64,000 nt of DNA from Grifola frondosa (lineage: Eukaryota > Basidiomycota > Agaricomycetes > Polyporales > Grifolaceae), in NCBI GenBank assembly GCA_001683735.1, contig LUGG01000024.1:310001-374000 (forward strand), written 5' to 3'. The position numbers and the translations under genes were made by a program. The notes beneath the pieces are model-generated. The model ran no database searches, had not been told where the DNA came from, and worked only from the letters and a program-made list of their open reading frames with translations. Positions 30,385-43,405 of the stretch are shown here, piece by piece (position 1 is the first letter of the stretch; every line of letters starts with the position of its first letter).

Positions 30385-31240
30385 TCCGTGAGTAGTCTCG
30401 TAACCAGACGGCATAGGGTGTGAGCGTGCCACCGGGATCACGTGCTCCCCCTTCGGAGTTCAAACCGGAGAGCGAAAAACAGCAGCACGGACACACCCTA
30501 TACCGTCTGGTGAATTTGGTATAGAGGGGGGGGGGTTCATCACGCTTGTGACCTGTCGCGTCAAGCGCGCATTATCTCTCTCAACATCAAGCGCATTTCC
30601 TCCGTTCCTCTCGCAAAACTCCACTGAAAATATGCCCAAAAATATATATTATTTATGTACTAGCATGCCCGAAACACTCCCGCGTCGTTTTCGCATCCTG
30701 GACGGCTTCAGCGCAGTATGTCTCCCGCCTGCCTTGCTGCTCACGGCGGCGCAGCGCCGCCGACAAACACAGCTCGAGCGCGACCTTTGCGGAGCTCCCA
30801 CTCATTCCTCGACTTCTCAATCTCGACCCCGATGGCATGCACATCACCCCTGCTGACTGGGAGTGCAGAGGTTGCAATAAGTTGTTTGTGAAACAGCCCA
30901 GAATTGAATGCTACCTTAAAGCAAGCAAGAAACCTCACAGAAGTATAAACAGTTGTGCCAGAGAAGAAAGGGGATTTACAGAGTGTCGTAGCAGTGCTAA
31001 TTTTGATAAGATATATATACCAAAAGGGGCGGGAACAAGCGGGAACACAGCGGAAACGCAAGATTGCAGCGCGTAAACACTCGCGTCAGACGCGTCAAAG
31101 AGCACGTGAATGTGACAACCCCCCCCCCTCTATACCAAATTCACCAGACGTTCTACCCCGGACCCGTGCTGATGTTTTTCGCTCTCCGATTGGGGGTCCG
31201 ATAGGGTAGAACGGCTGGTTCCGAGACTACTCCGTGAGTA
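30385..31240. mobile_element. Non-autonomous TIR element with palindromic ends
   Basis: Direct repeats TCCGTGAGTA (30385-30394 and 31231-31240) flank an ~840-bp element with ~150-bp terminal inverted repeats (GTAGTCTCG...; matching complement ending at 31230). The target duplication is 7-10 bp depending on where the TIR is taken to start. Both arms contain a run of nine to ten G or C next to CTATACC. Each arm is itself a foldback: for example ACCAGACGG...CACCCTATACCGTCTGGT at the left. The interior (30546-31107) has no credible gene. It ends about 210 bases upstream of the uS5m start codon, so it forms part of that promoter region. Confidence 0.75.
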
Positions 31241-31439
31241 TGAAGAGCTTCTTCAGTACATGTTGAGAAGCGGAGTTGTCACCACAAATTAATTAGATTT
31301 TTAATTGCAAGGGGCCAAAAAAGGTTGCAGTAATAATTATGTTGCCTTTTTAGCTTATCTTTTAGGTAGCAATCTATCACGTGATATCAATACTTCTTGG
31401 AAATTCGCCAGTCCAAGCTGTCTGCGGCGGCCAGTCATT

Positions 31440-32411
31440 ATGAACAAGGCATTCGCCAGACTTGTCGTCTCTGGATTTCACGCCCGAAAATGTCGCTCTC
31501 TAACTCCTGCTGTTCATTTTTCTCGACGAATCTCGTCCGGCTCATCGTCTTCGTCGACCCCTTCCGACCCTCCCAAGGTATTCAACCCTCGTGACGCGCA
31601 GCATCAGGAATTCCTGGAGGCCATTATGGAGAGCGAGGACTTTCCCAATCTCATGACTCCAGACACTTTTCTTGGATACCCTGAGACTGAAATCTTTCCT
31701 CCGAATCGCTGGACACCATACGAGAACAAAGTGGTCTTCCGGAACGACCCCCCGATGATGCAGTTAGAGCAAGAGTTGGAAGGGGCGAGAGAAGAAGAGG
31801 AGGAGGACGAAAGGGGGCCACTTAGAACAAATACCGACATCAGGTCTCTTCTGAGAGGGATCGGCGACGTTTATCGATACTCTCTCATCCGCTTCACTGT
31901 CCAGCAGACGGGGAAGGGCAAAATTCAAGGTTTCAATGTCCTGCTCATTACCGGGAACGGCAATGGTCTGGTGGGCTACGGAGAAGCGAAAGACCAAGAT
32001 CTGCGCACCTGCTTCACGAAGGCGCAGATGGCATCTGTCCGGAACCTAGACTACGTCGAGCGTTTTGAGAAGCGGACGATCTGGTCGGAGATGGAGACGA
32101 AGTACGGTTCGACGCGCGTCGTTCTGCGCCCGCGACCTGTTGGGTTCGGGCTGGCGTGCAACCCGAACATCCACAAGGTCCTCCGGGCGGCCGGAATCAA
32201 GGACTGCAGCGCGAAGGTGTGGGGGAGTCGGAACCCGGTCATGGTGACCAAGGCCGTGTTCCGCATGCTTATGCCTGGGCATGCGCCATTGGGTATGGGC
32301 AACGGAGTGGGTGGGCCGGGGCGGACTGGAGAAAAGGGTACGGAGCTGCGTTCGCAGCAGCATCTGGAGCGGGAGCGAGGCAGAAAATTGGTGTCTCTGC
32401 GGCCGTGGTGA
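31440..32411 (+). CDS. MRPS5: Mitochondrial small-subunit ribosomal protein uS5m
   Basis: Single exon of 323 codons. The ATG at 31440 is chosen because it gives an Arg/Ser/Ala-rich, acid-free presequence (MNKAFARLVVSGFHARKCR) typical of mitochondrial import. The centre is acidic. Residues ~140-215 are the N-terminal S5 RNA-binding fold (YRYSLIRFTVQQTGKGKIQG, then GNGNGLVGYGEAKD), and residues ~225-290 the S5 C-terminal domain (VVLRPRPVGFGLACNPNIHK with AAGIKDCSAKVWGSRNP). The length fits fungal uS5m. It acts in the decoding centre of the mitochondrial small subunit. An open frame extends upstream to 31305 but without a better start. Gene symbol by family. Confidence 0.92.
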   Translation: MNKAFARLVVSGFHARKCRSLTPAVHFSRRISSGSSSSSTPSDPPKVFNPRDAQHQEFLEAIMESEDFPNLMTPDTFLGYPETEIFPPNRWTPYENKVVFRNDPPMMQLEQELEGAREEEEEDERGPLRTNTDIRSLLRGIGDVYRYSLIRFTVQQTGKGKIQGFNVLLITGNGNGLVGYGEAKDQDLRTCFTKAQMASVRNLDYVERFEKRTIWSEMETKYGSTRVVLRPRPVGFGLACNPNIHKVLRAAGIKDCSAKVWGSRNPVMVTKAVFRMLMPGHAPLGMGNGVGGPGRTGEKGTELRSQQHLERERGRKLVSLRPW

Positions 32412-33065
32412 TGTAGGTGCTCATTTCATCTTATTTGTTTCGTCCTATCACATTCGCTCACCGTATCGATTTCAGGCACATCATCGAGTCCCTGACACGC
32501 CTTGCAATGGCGAGGATCTGCTTGTTTTTCATTTAATAGGGAAGATCATACTCGATGCCATTTGCGCGTGATTCGGTTCCCCACACATCAGATATCATGG
32601 CACATTCTGCATGTTTGATTGCATAGTCTGTGGTACAACGTCTGTCCAAAGTGCACACGGCTCTACCGAGATAAAGATACAGTAAACACGAGGTAAATAA
32701 CATACGAATAGCTGATAGGTTGAGGCTGCGTGCGAGACCCCATGATACAGCGAGGATCCCGGTGAAGCAATGGACGATCGACTACGCCTTCATCAACTAC
32801 TACGAGGGCAACACCGCAGCGAACAGCTTCCCAGGAGAGAACCAATACCGTGCGGAACGCAGCCGGTTTCTTCGCGGATGCGCGTCTGCTGTTGTCAGTG
32901 TCGGTGTGTGCCCACCGTCCTTCCCCGTCGCTGGTGGTAGACAGAGATAGGGCTTTGGAGACGGCGACGTTGACGTGGACGCGGCGAATGCCCAATTCCT
33001 CCCGAAGGTCTCAGGCGCAGACGCTGTCTGGCGACCCTTCGTGCGGTCAGGGGACCTGGAACGCC
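32412..33065. other. Intergenic region between convergent genes
   Basis: Lies between the 3' ends of the uS5m and kinase genes. Open frames at 32663-32995 show no family motif and are probably chance. Confidence 0.45.
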
Positions 33066-35155
33066 CTAGGGGGAGGACGAGCGTCGTGGAAATGCGAGCC
33101 GTATCGGATTAAGAAAGCTAGATGTCCGTGGCTTTCTATCTCGCGAGCCGGGCGACAGCGGCGGGCGGATGGGAAGTGGCGGCGGCGATGGTGGTGGTAC
33201 AAGTGTCGATGATTGTGTCGTCCTCTCATAAGTGTAGTGTGGTGTCACTTCTGACTTGAAGTGCGGTGAAGGGGGCGTGGACGATGTAGGAAAGGCTATC
33301 GGAGACCAGGGCGCGGTGTTGTCAGATTGGGAGGGGACCGCAGTCGTGGTGAACGTGAGGAAGGAGAACGCGGGTGTGTTGTGTTCGGTCTGTGGAGAGG
33401 GGTTCAGCCACGAACACAATCGATTCCACTTGTACTCGGTCTGCGATTCCGTGTCTAAGAGACCAAGGTCCAAGCCAAGCACGGGAGAATCGGGTCTCGC
33501 GGAGGACTCGTATGTGTCAATGGTGGGATATGAGTCCATGTCATGATCTTGCACGGACGTCGGGGTCACAATCATACCGATGTCCTCCGTAGAGTCAAGG
33601 AGCAATGACGCCTTCTCGGTGGGCATGGACCCAGAGAGGAGAGACGCAGAGTACATCCCGTAGTCCTCGAACTGCGACTCCAGAGCGGTATGCATCGACG
33701 ACGAGCTTGCAGACAGCATGGTGACACTGTTATCGTAATAGCCCGCTTTGCAGCCCTCCGTGTTCAGGGTGAGCAACTTGGGCCGCGCGGCCGCAGCGAC
33801 TTGACTCCATGTGCTCTCCGGGCCATTCGGCGTCGCGGGGAGGGACGGTATGGACGGCGACGACGACAATACAGAATACTCGGAACAAGGACTGGGATCC
33901 TGCAAGGTCTCGAAGAGCTTCGTCGCTGTGAAGAGGGGGGAGGAGTCTGGAGAAGGGGACATGGACCGCGAGTACGACTCTGCACTTTGCTTCTCGTCAT
34001 AGGATGACCCGTCCCATGAGGACTTGGCCCTGACGGAGTTGTTCGCGAACACCATCTCGGAGTCTGACTCGTTGCTCCACGCAGAGACGTAGTCCTGCGC
34101 CTGTTCGGGATAGTCCTGGGGCTCCGGCTCTGGCTCAGAGTCGCTGTCAGAGTCGACGGCGAGGCCAGCTTCCCAAGGACAGCGCGCCATGCTGTCCTCG
34201 AATATCACGTCGTTGGAGTAGAAGTTGTCGATCGACTTGAGAGCGAGTCTCATCTCCCGCAAGGTAATGCGCCTCCGCCAATCAACTTCGAGCGTGCGCG
34301 CGAGGAGTGCGTTCACTTCGTCGGAGATCGGGAGTACGGACGGGAGGAAGCGGCGGGGGTCTTTGAGGTACGCCTGGAAGGTGCAGTCCTCGACTGAAGC
34401 GCACTTCCACGGATTTCGACCGGTAATGAGGTTGAGGAGGATGATACCGAGGGACCACACGTCATTGAAGAGTGGCGAGTAGCTCTTTGTCGGCGAGAAG
34501 TGGCCGTCCTGACATTCTGATCCCTTGGTTAATACATGAGGAGGTACTTTAGATAGGGGGAATACTCACCTGGACTCATGTGGTAGACACTACCCGTGCG
34601 GAACTCAGTGCTCATGCGCTCCGTCGTCGCCAGCCCGAAGTCTGTGATGGCCAACCTGAGGCCCCCATCGAAACATAAGATATTCTCCGGCTTCAGGTCG
34701 CGATGATAAATATTCAGGGAGTGGCAAAAGTCGACTGCGTCAAGCAGCTGAAGAAAGACCTCCTTGATGAGCGCGTTGTTGCCCAGATAACGACGTTGGT
34801 GCAGGATCTGAGTGAATAGGTCGCCGTCGCTGCAGTATTCCATGACAATGAAGGTGAACTGGTAGTCCTCGATGACGCGGTGAAGGGTTACGACGTTCGG
34901 ATGCTCGGATGCTAGCTGATGCAATGTGATCTCGCGGATGTGCAGCTGGCGCTGACGAGTGGCATTCCGCTTCTGAGAATGTGGGAGACACTTAACGGCA
35001 TATGAAGTCGGGGTGGAGGAATAGGTATCGATGGCACGATACACGACACCGTATCCACCGTATCCAAGGATTTCGACTAGCTGGAGTGCGCCGTTGTCAA
35101 TGACAGTGCCGAGCGCTGGCGGCGATGGCGACCCAGCGGGGGAGGGGTTGACCAT
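33066..35155 (-). CDS. Serine/threonine protein kinase, Ran1/Pat1-like
   Basis: Two exons (35155-34570 and 34516-33066) joined in phase 1 give 678 residues. The kinase domain covers about residues 20-310: glycine loop GYGGYGVVYRA, VAIK-type AVK, catalytic loop YHRDLKPENIL, DFGLAT, activation segment GSVYHMSPE spanning the intron, and DVWSLGIILLNLITGRNPW. The SPE and GSVYHMSPECQ features fit the fungal Ran1/Pat1/Sks1 group, which act in nutrient and meiotic control. The C-terminal ~350 residues are Ser/Pro-rich and low in order, with many SP/TP sites, ending in a basic RKPRTSSFLNPIRLAFPRR. All catalytic residues are present. The 53-nt intron has a GTGAGT donor. Confidence 0.9.
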
Positions 35156-38100
35156 TGCGGTCGACGACAGAGTAGAGCAGAGGATGAGAGTAGGGATAGA
35201 TAGCGCTGAGAGCGTAGAGGAGACCCGAGGAGGAAGAAAGGAGGCCTGCGGCGTTGGCTTATAGTTCCCAAGAACGTGACAGTCGGCCTACTTGGGCGTG
35301 TCTACCATGAGGCAGCACCGAGGCAAGTATGCGGTGTTCGGATGTCGAGGAATCACAAACACGCCGCGGCGAGTTGAACTCTGTGGAAGATACGGAGCTA
35401 GAGCAAACGAGAAATCATCGTGTCATTAACATGTTAAGAGTGCGATAGGTGAGAGGCGGCACAACCGCGTTGCGATCGATATCTCTCGCTCGTGATTCGT
35501 GCGAGCGACTAGACAGCCGATAAAGAGTATCGCAGACGGAAAAAAAAACGACTATCCTTGGATTGGAAGAAAGTGAAAGCTCGAGAGTTCCATTGTGACC
35601 CCATTTGCGATTCGAGACTCGCAACACAGGAGTTCGTCCTTAGGGGGAGCCGATCATATACACAGATCTTCCTCTATCGAGATCATAGATCGATCCGCAA
35701 CTTGCCGCAATGCGCCTCCGCCCCAACCTTGAGTTTATTGGCCCTCGTCAAACTCTACAAATCTCATGTGGCAACATAAATATGCACACGGACGGCCGCT
35801 TGTCCTGGGGTCGCGCAAGAGAACGGATTATCAAACTCGCCATCGTTTTTGCAGAATTGTGGGTACCTGAAATGATCATGACTTGCTCCTAACTTCACAG
35901 CAGCCAATGAACATCGAATGTGTAATGTATAATTCAACATTTTTCGTAGTGGATAATTAATTCCAATACCACGAAATGGAAGCGCTGGATGCCCATTCTA
36001 TCATCCATAGCGTGTGTTTCAGGTCATATATGCTCCTCTGAAACGGACAGAATGTATATCATTATGGAGATCATCACTCATAATATTGCGCTAATTTGCA
36101 TCCTGAAGCTTCATATAACGAACGATCTTGTCATACTAGTCGCCAACTGATGCAAGCAGGTTCGTATTTCTTATTCTTCACACTGCTACTTGCACGACTT
36201 ATGGCACTGTAACCATTACCACTAGGTGGTTCGCATCTGCTAGACTCCATCTTCACGCCATTCGCATGACTTGTGACCTTCTTGTAGCATCGATCGTCCT
36301 GCTCGCACAGTTACGCGGCAAGATGGCACCCTTGCTCTTTACAAGCGCATTATAGAAGATCCGAGAACGGATACACCTACCAGTGCGTGATATAAGTCGC
36401 TATGTTTGACCCAATTCCTGTTCTCGCTGTTGTTTAACGCGAGCTGAGCTTAATCCATGCCACATCCGTTTCCCAGATACTATATGCGCAATACTAATGA
36501 TCACTTCTTCGCTGGCAGCCCACCATGGACGGATCCCCCGTGGAAAGACTGGGCGCTGGAATTCATGAAAGCAGTGGCAGAATCTGATGCATTTTGACGG
36601 GAGTAGTAACGGCGCCAGGACAGGTTTTCAGCCTCCCTCAGCTACCGCTCACATTTTCATCAACACGATGCCACCGCTGACACCCAGTGCTCCTTCGTCT
36701 GCTCAGCCCAAGACCTCAATACCGAATATCGAGAACCAAATGCTGCAGCTCCCAAATGAGCAGTCTTCCATGAATCCGATGTCACGCTAATGTTCTTGCC
36801 TTCTAGAGACTGCTGTGCACGCGAATTGTTTTCGACGACCGATGCTGAAGGCGACAAGGAGTTCGATGCATATTACGAGGCATTGTCGCAGACAGAACGA
36901 AAAGTTAGTACGACTACGGGCGGGTGTTCTAAACGCATTTGAGGTTCGTACAAATAGATCATTTTCATGGTTATCTTGGATCTGTCAGTTCCTACGGGTA
37001 GATTGAGATGAACTAGAACAATTCACCGGTGAAATTTTGCCGGCTGCCACTGAAATCCGGTCCAGCAAAGCAGAACGATTATGAAACCGAGATCTGCGGG
37101 CGTATCCGGTCAAACGTGCGTGCCGCCGCGCACATGCGAATCAAGCGGCGATAAGTTTGAAATTGATCAGTGCCGCATAAAACGGGGTCCTATTTCAGGC
37201 GTCTGAGAATCGCCACAGTGTGGCAATAATACCATTGCACATCCTAACTACCTTGTCCTTGGAAGTATGGCGTAAATATGAGCTATTAGCCAAGAATACT
37301 TACCGATCGAGCCCAGTGACCTTGGCTTGGAGGGGACGAACCGCTAGTCCAAGACATTACATCATTCAAACGATTGCGCGTTTTCGACACGCCGAAACTT
37401 GGCCAGCTTATGATTTCCACTCTCGACAGAGTTGCCACAGGACTAAGCTGTATTCGATGCACACAAGAAGGAAAGGAAGACAGTGGCACCGGAATGAACA
37501 GCGTACCTGTTTTGTTTTGCTGGGAACACGACATCTTCTCCGCTCCAGACGCCTACAGTGGAGATGGCTTTTCTAACTGGGAAGAAGAACATGTTTGAGC
37601 ATATCTTGAAATAACTCTGTGAGAAACCATTCAAACCGTGATTCGCTGGAACGTACGGTCCGAAAGCATCTGATGTGCGTGGCGATAACACGTATTCTCC
37701 GTTCGACAAACTTTCTCGGTCCTCCGAGTACATATATCGCTATCTCCAAGTTCCGAGAGCCATCGGTTGGTAAAGAGATGGCGCCCGTTACTAACAATGC
37801 TTCATGTCGACTGATCGGCATTCTGTTTAACACATGTGAAGGTACCACGCAGCCCTACGACAAACATCTTGGTTTGACCGATGACGCATTTGATGGCTTA
37901 TGTCCTGCGCTGAAACAGCGAGGCAAGTAAGAGGTGTTATTACTGAGTGGCGTAATGACCTACCGAGAATCTGGGAGTCATAGCTTGAATGGCGCTGGCA
38001 ATAGTCAGGGAGGCACGGAGCCCGGGTGAAATGGACGTTCAATAACAAAATCAGATGTTCCTAGAAGAACATGAGCTTGGAAGCATAAGTTCTGATGAGA

Positions 38101-38353
38101 AACAATGCACAAACTAGACTGCGAGCTCTGACATCCAACGCATGTCGGGGCACCAGACACGATGCAATACGTGTGCAATCTGGCACTTTCACAGCGTTTA
38201 GTTCCCGAAAGCTGCTAGCGTTGGATGTGAATGTGAAATCTACGATAAAGAGGCCAGCATCCTGCACGCTAGGGACGTAACTAGAACGCCGCCACCGAAT
38301 TAATGTGGCACGGTGGCGGTACAAAGTTTGAAATTGTTTCCTATTTGGGAAAA
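35156..38353. other. Long intergenic region, no recognisable gene
   Basis: 3.2 kb between divergent genes. Plus- and minus-strand frames of up to 118 codons (for example 36587-36790, 37220-37576, 37573-37848) show no known domain. Around 36480-36790 some splice-like signals occur on the plus strand, including a frame containing WTDPPWKDWALEFMKAVAES, which could be part of an unrecognised gene. The 35280-35560 part is the likely kinase promoter. Confidence 0.4.
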
Positions 38354-39597
38354 ATGCTGCCCGGCTTCGCACTCCGCGTCCGCCCTTCCTCATCAATGCA
38401 CGCCCTGCGACCCTCCATACGCGCGTCTGGGCGTCATTGCTGCAGCCCTCAGCTTAGAGCATGTCTTTCTAACCGCCGCTTTGTATCAAACTCATCTTCT
38501 CGTGGATCAGCGCATGGGGAGGAATCCAGTTCATCTGTGGTAGCTTCGGCAAGCACGGGGAAGGAGGAGGACGAGGGTTCAGTGCGAGCGACGAAGAAAG
38601 ACCCTAATGGAATTCCACTATTAAACCGCCCTCTGGGTGTGCGGGAGAAACCTACCACGCAGGTTAAGACATGGTCGGACACGAAGGAAGAGCTAATGGA
38701 TCAAGAAAAGCGGATGGAGAACAGAAAACACTTGTGCGCTGTCTCTCGCTTGTGCCGTGTCGTTCATTATAATCTCGATTATGGTCATGCAGGCTCAAGC
38801 AGGCCACTAAGGGCTATTTCACTGATCTTAATGCGACGCGGAGGCATGGCGGTAAGACATGGATCGCCCCCAGGGTTATGATACGCGAAGATGTGAGTGT
38901 TTCATGTTTTCCTTATTACCCTTGATTGTGAGGTGGGAATCCACTCTGGTGTCCGTGCATCTTGTTCATCGTGCTGAGGTAACCAGAGAGCTCTATACTT
39001 CCCAGATATCATCGGTACACCGTTAGACTCTGAAGTCAAAGTGCACACCTCCAATCTATGTGCGAACAAGGTCTCTGTGGTTTCCATGCTCTCCACCAGG
39101 ATTTCAGAGGTACGTAACATACACATCAAACCCGGGCCATCGCTCACCATTAAGTTACCCTCGACAGCTGCAAACGGCTAATTTCATTGGCCCAACGCAT
39201 TCAGCGTTTTCGTCACATCCTTCGTACCAATACATCCAGATAAACCTCCAAGACAATTTGCTCAAATCTCTGCTGGTCTCGCTGTTTACCTCAGGCATCA
39301 GAAAATCCATCCCAAAGGAGCTTTGGCATACGTACCTCGTCAGTAGCCAAAACATGGAGTACGTGCTCTGTGTTTATGAACACCTGTGATCCTCACGTTG
39401 ATGCTCTACGTTGCAGATACCTCCGCGATCCACTGGGCATGGTGAACCGCCACATCGGCTATGTTTATCTCGTAGATGAGCGGTGTAAAATCCGTTGGGC
39501 AGGGTGTGCGGACCCCAAGCCAGAGGAGATAGCGGCTCTCAAATCGTGCACAAGTGTCCTGCTGGATAGGCTCACGAAAGCGCAGGAGAAGGCATAA
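38354..39597 (+). CDS. ATP10: Mitochondrial ATP synthase assembly factor Atp10
   Basis: Five exons, all phases consistent: 38354-38733, 38793-38892, 38987-39109, 39168-39358 and 39417-39597. The ATG at 38354 opens a mitochondrial presequence rich in Arg and Ser (MLPGFALRVRPSSSMHALRP). Family features follow: LGVREKPTTQVKTWSDTKEE, GYFTDLNATRRHGGKTW, REDRALYFPDIIG, then the conserved C-terminus with HTYLVSSQNMEYLRDPLGMV, NRHIGYVYLVDERCKIRWAG and CADPKPEEI. Atp10 is a mitochondrial inner-membrane protein needed to assemble the Fo sector, through Atp6. Length (about 324 residues) is normal. It is followed on the same strand by the GT61 gene, 530 bases away. Confidence 0.92.
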
Positions 39598-40124
39598 TTC
39601 TTTTTATCTACATACTGTCGATTATCTTCTGCCTTCGTATATATTCACTTGCTACGACAGCTACAAAACGGTGTTGATGGTGCCTGAAAGTATGGCATGG
39701 GACCTGGATCCGCCTCCCAGTTTGAATGAGCCAAATCTATATTCTATTAAATTAACGTGGCATAACATCGCACTTACTTCTTCTACTCTGTCTACAATTT
39801 ATTTTGACGTTGAACTTGCATGTCGATGTGGCTGCTCCCTGATGTCCAAATATGGAAACTCGATACTGATCTTGGAGGTTAACGCAACGTTCAACGGTGC
39901 CAGCACGGCTTTACTCTCTACGATATTCACCACTCTATTACCAACGTCGCAGTACTTTGGACGATACCATACGGGCCCCTCCGTCTATGAGGCGTTGACA
40001 TTCTTCACGTTCTTGCGCCCACTGCCACTCTGTGCTGTCGTCGTATTTGAGCCACTTTCGAGACTGAAACTGCTAGAGGTGAAGACACCATCTCTGAGCA
40101 GGAGATCTTACACATAACAGTATA

Positions 40125-42488
40125 ATGCCATACTCGCGAAGCTGGACGTCTCCACCTACGAGGCGCGAACTCACGCTTCTCCTATTTTCCTTGACGGTAT
40201 TCGTGCTCTCGTACAACTTGGAGACATCTCTGGGGCTCGTAGGCGTGCGCCCACAAAAACTTAGTTCTTCATATCTGTCTACTATTGGTGAGTAACACAA
40301 CTCTTTGTTGAACGTTCAGGGTACGTTAGCAAGTGTACGAGCAACCCTAGCTGCTCAGTGAGGTAGCACGAAATGTCTTGCATCACACCGAATCTTCACG
40401 TTTCTCCTATCTGATCCAGGAAACTAATGTCTTGCGATCTTCATGCAGGCCTTGGCACCGGAGATCCTGGTTTTGACGTCGACGGACGACGGCCCAAACA
40501 ATGGCGGGATAAGCTCGAGGATCTAATATTCGGTGACTGGGAATGGGAAGAGGGGAAGGTGTCTGGTGCAGAGCGCGGGAAGCCGGGGGACCTGTTGGAA
40601 GGGCAGCTGTCTACAACTTTGGCTCTGGGAAGAAGGTCAGTAGGAGCTCACGGAAACAGGACCGCGGTATCAGCTTGGATACCGGGGTCACCGTAAAGGA
40701 CCAGTTCTTGAAGTGGGAGGATGGCGCGCCGGAGACGAAAGTGCTTGCGCACACTCCAGGTGAGCAATGTGATTTCCTAGTAGTTTCTTAACGCACATTA
40801 TTCATGCAACATCACAGGATACACTGTCCTTGATAATGTTATTCTCTGCAACGGGACGTTTGTTTTGGTCACCGATATCCCGTCGTCGATACCGCCACTT
40901 GGTTCTATAGCTTCTTCTGCGATTGACTTTCAGCAGCCTCCGCGTCCTCAAGACTGGGAAGTATTGGGCCGGGAAGAGGCTAGCACGAAGCTTGGTACAT
41001 ACGGAGGAAGGTATGCATCTCCACTGACGTGGTGTCCCCGTAGATGACAATCCTAATCAGTCATGCTCTCTCGTAGAATTTTTGGCACCTCATGGATTGC
41101 GCTGGGTTCTGCAGAGTCTCAAGATCCCTACACTCTCATGTCTCTCTTCCGCACGCATAGCTCGCTGTCCGTACCTTCCTCCTCCTCATTCACGACACCT
41201 TCTGGATTGCATATCATCAGACCTCCAGATAACAATGCCGAGCTCGGCAAACCTATCCCAGCGCCGCTGCGATTCATGTTCCCCCACGTTCCGACGTTCT
41301 CGAGCCCGCGCGTGCCTCCGCCCAGTGGGGACGAGAAGGAGCATCCGCCACCGCGGATACGCTCGTACAACGGTTTGCCTTACTACTTTTGAGTCCCGGA
41401 CGTAGCACTAATTCTCGTTTTACAGGCATCCACCCGTTCCTCCCGAAAGCAGTCCTGCCGACGCTCGGCATCTGGTACTCCGAAGATTGGCAGGATCTCG
41501 CGCAGATGGAGGTCCCCTGGCTCCTCGAGCGCGTCGTTGTCGCAGATCGTGGCGCTGCGGAGCGCGGGAGGTCCCAGTGGGCGCCGTCGGGTGGGGCTGC
41601 CGGGGATATGAAGAAGCGAGCCGCAGGAGACGAGGGCGAGCCTGCGTGGGCTGCGCCTTTCATCGGGCTCAAGGCTGCGGACGATTGGTGGGCCCCGGTG
41701 CATGCTTCCCTGGCGCGTTATCTGCACATTGAGGAGCGGGAAGCCGACGCAGCGCAGGCTTCGCGGTCACTATGGGGGAAGAAGACGAAGAAGGCGGCGG
41801 CGGCGAAGCCTGTGGTGTCGTATGTGTCTATGCAGGACGAGCCGGCTGGCGCTGGGCCGCGTCTGCGGGACGAGGACCACGAGGGATTGGTCCGTGGACT
41901 TGATGCGCTACTGAAGGAGGGCGTATTGAAAGAAGTGCATGTGTTGAAGGGCAATGGGAGTGTCACTGGGACGGAATGGGAGGATAGAATGAGGGCGATT
42001 TCCCGGTCCAGCGTGAGCACCGATCAAATTAATTGGGTTCGTTGGCTAAACACCTGCGCTTTCTTTGGGTGACTGCTTTTAGATTGTGCTCGGTCCATAT
42101 GGGTTCCACCTTGCTGATAGTATCTTTATGTCTAAACCTGCCGTGGCTCAGTCCGACTCTGCTGCGTCATCTCAGCAGGAAAACGCGCAACGCGTGCCCC
42201 CTTTGTTAATGGAATTCTTCCCCCCGGGGACATTTGTTCGCGATCAGGAGTTCGCTGTTCGCTCGATAGGCATGCAATACATTGCTTGGTGGAACGACCG
42301 GTAAGCGATTATCTCCTAAACCGTCGGCGTTATGACTGACGCATGCGCTCAGCAAATTCTTCGGGGATGTTCTCCCGCCTGTGACGCCCCCTCACGGTGC
42401 CGCTGCCCTAGAGCAGAGGGTGGGTATCAGTGTGAGTTCCGTATTACAATCATTGCGTGAGGAGGCTGCACGACGAGCTGCACCCTGA
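40125..42488 (+). CDS. GT61-family glycosyltransferase, type II membrane protein
   Basis: Seven exons: 40125-40287, 40449-40759, 40818-41010, 41077-41372, 41426-42012, 42083-42300, 42353-42488. An N-terminal signal anchor (LTLLLFSLTVFVLSYNL) points to the Golgi/ER lumen. Features of fungal GT61 (DUF563) proteins are YTVLDNVILCNGTFVLVTD, PWLLERVVV, IVLGPYGFHLADSIFM (the GxHGxxLxNxxFM-type block with the His in GFH) and LLMEFFPPGTFVRDQEF with MQYIAWWND. The family transfers pentoses or GlcNAc to glycans or proteins; the substrate is unknown. Exon 2 is 311 nt where 312 is needed, so one base is missing, near the GGGGG run at about 40590. Other junctions are in phase. Probably functional if this is a sequence error. 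Confidence 0.8.
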
Positions 42489-43405
42489 TTTGGATGACGG
42501 ACTATTCCCTACGTATGTTTTTTTTACAACTATTACTCCGGACTTCATAGCCAAAGTAATTCAGTATCAAGTATCTGGCTCTTGCACGTAGATATCATTC
42601 TCTAGATGTATGGTGATCACGCTGAGTGACATGTGAAGATCCGCTCGTGGATCCCGCCAATTGCACTGTACTAATCGATTTGTAGAAAGGTTAGACCAAC
42701 TTGGAACTCGCTATGAGCATGCAAGATGATGTCCATATCCTCAAGAGCGCGCCGCGAAGGCGTGCACGGCGTCGGGATGGGACGAAAGACCTCAGTTACC
42801 AAACAACGTTCGTTGCATGCACGGGGAAGATGGGAAGATGGGAGGCGGAGATGAACCATCGTGGTAACTATTCCCGCTGCGGTCATGAAGGACCGACTGT
42901 CTCAACGATGCCATAAAGATTGAGCGGGTCGGCTATCGGCATTTATCATAGTCCAAGCACAAAAACATACGACACCTTCAGCAACCTGTTACTGCACGTC
43001 GGAGACAACCCGTTTAGTGCACAGCCGGCGCCGACGCATAAATTCCATGGTGGCCACATAATAGGAGTGGTTTAGGAGGTCTAGATGTTGGCATCCTTTC
43101 GCCGCCTCTGCCTCCGCATCATCCCCGGTCAGACAGGTCAAAGATAAAGCACATCATATGTTGACATGTTTCATGGAAGCAAGCGAGATGATAAGTAGTA
43201 ATTAAATGATTTGACCGAGGTAAGCCACTCGGAGGACAAAGGGGAACAAACACAGGGGATACACCCGGTCGGCTTGGACCACCTCGATTGCAACCTTCTC
43301 TTTCCGTGTAAAGTCCACTTTGCTCACCCTCGTCTCTCGTTTGTCCGTTCTCCTTATCGCCCCTCTTCGTCACCTTCCCCACCATCGTCTTCAGCTCCTG
43401 TCGCA
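42489..43405. other. Intergenic region, no gene seen
   Basis: Between the GT61 gene and the translocator gene on the same strand. A pyrimidine-rich stretch at 43330-43400 just before the ATG at 43406 fits a fungal core promoter and leader. Confidence 0.45.

Noticed and set aside
39554..40117. 187-codon plus-strand frame between ATP10 and GT61
   Set aside because: It overlaps the end of ATP10 in another frame and shows no domain. It is most likely chance or the GT61 upstream region.
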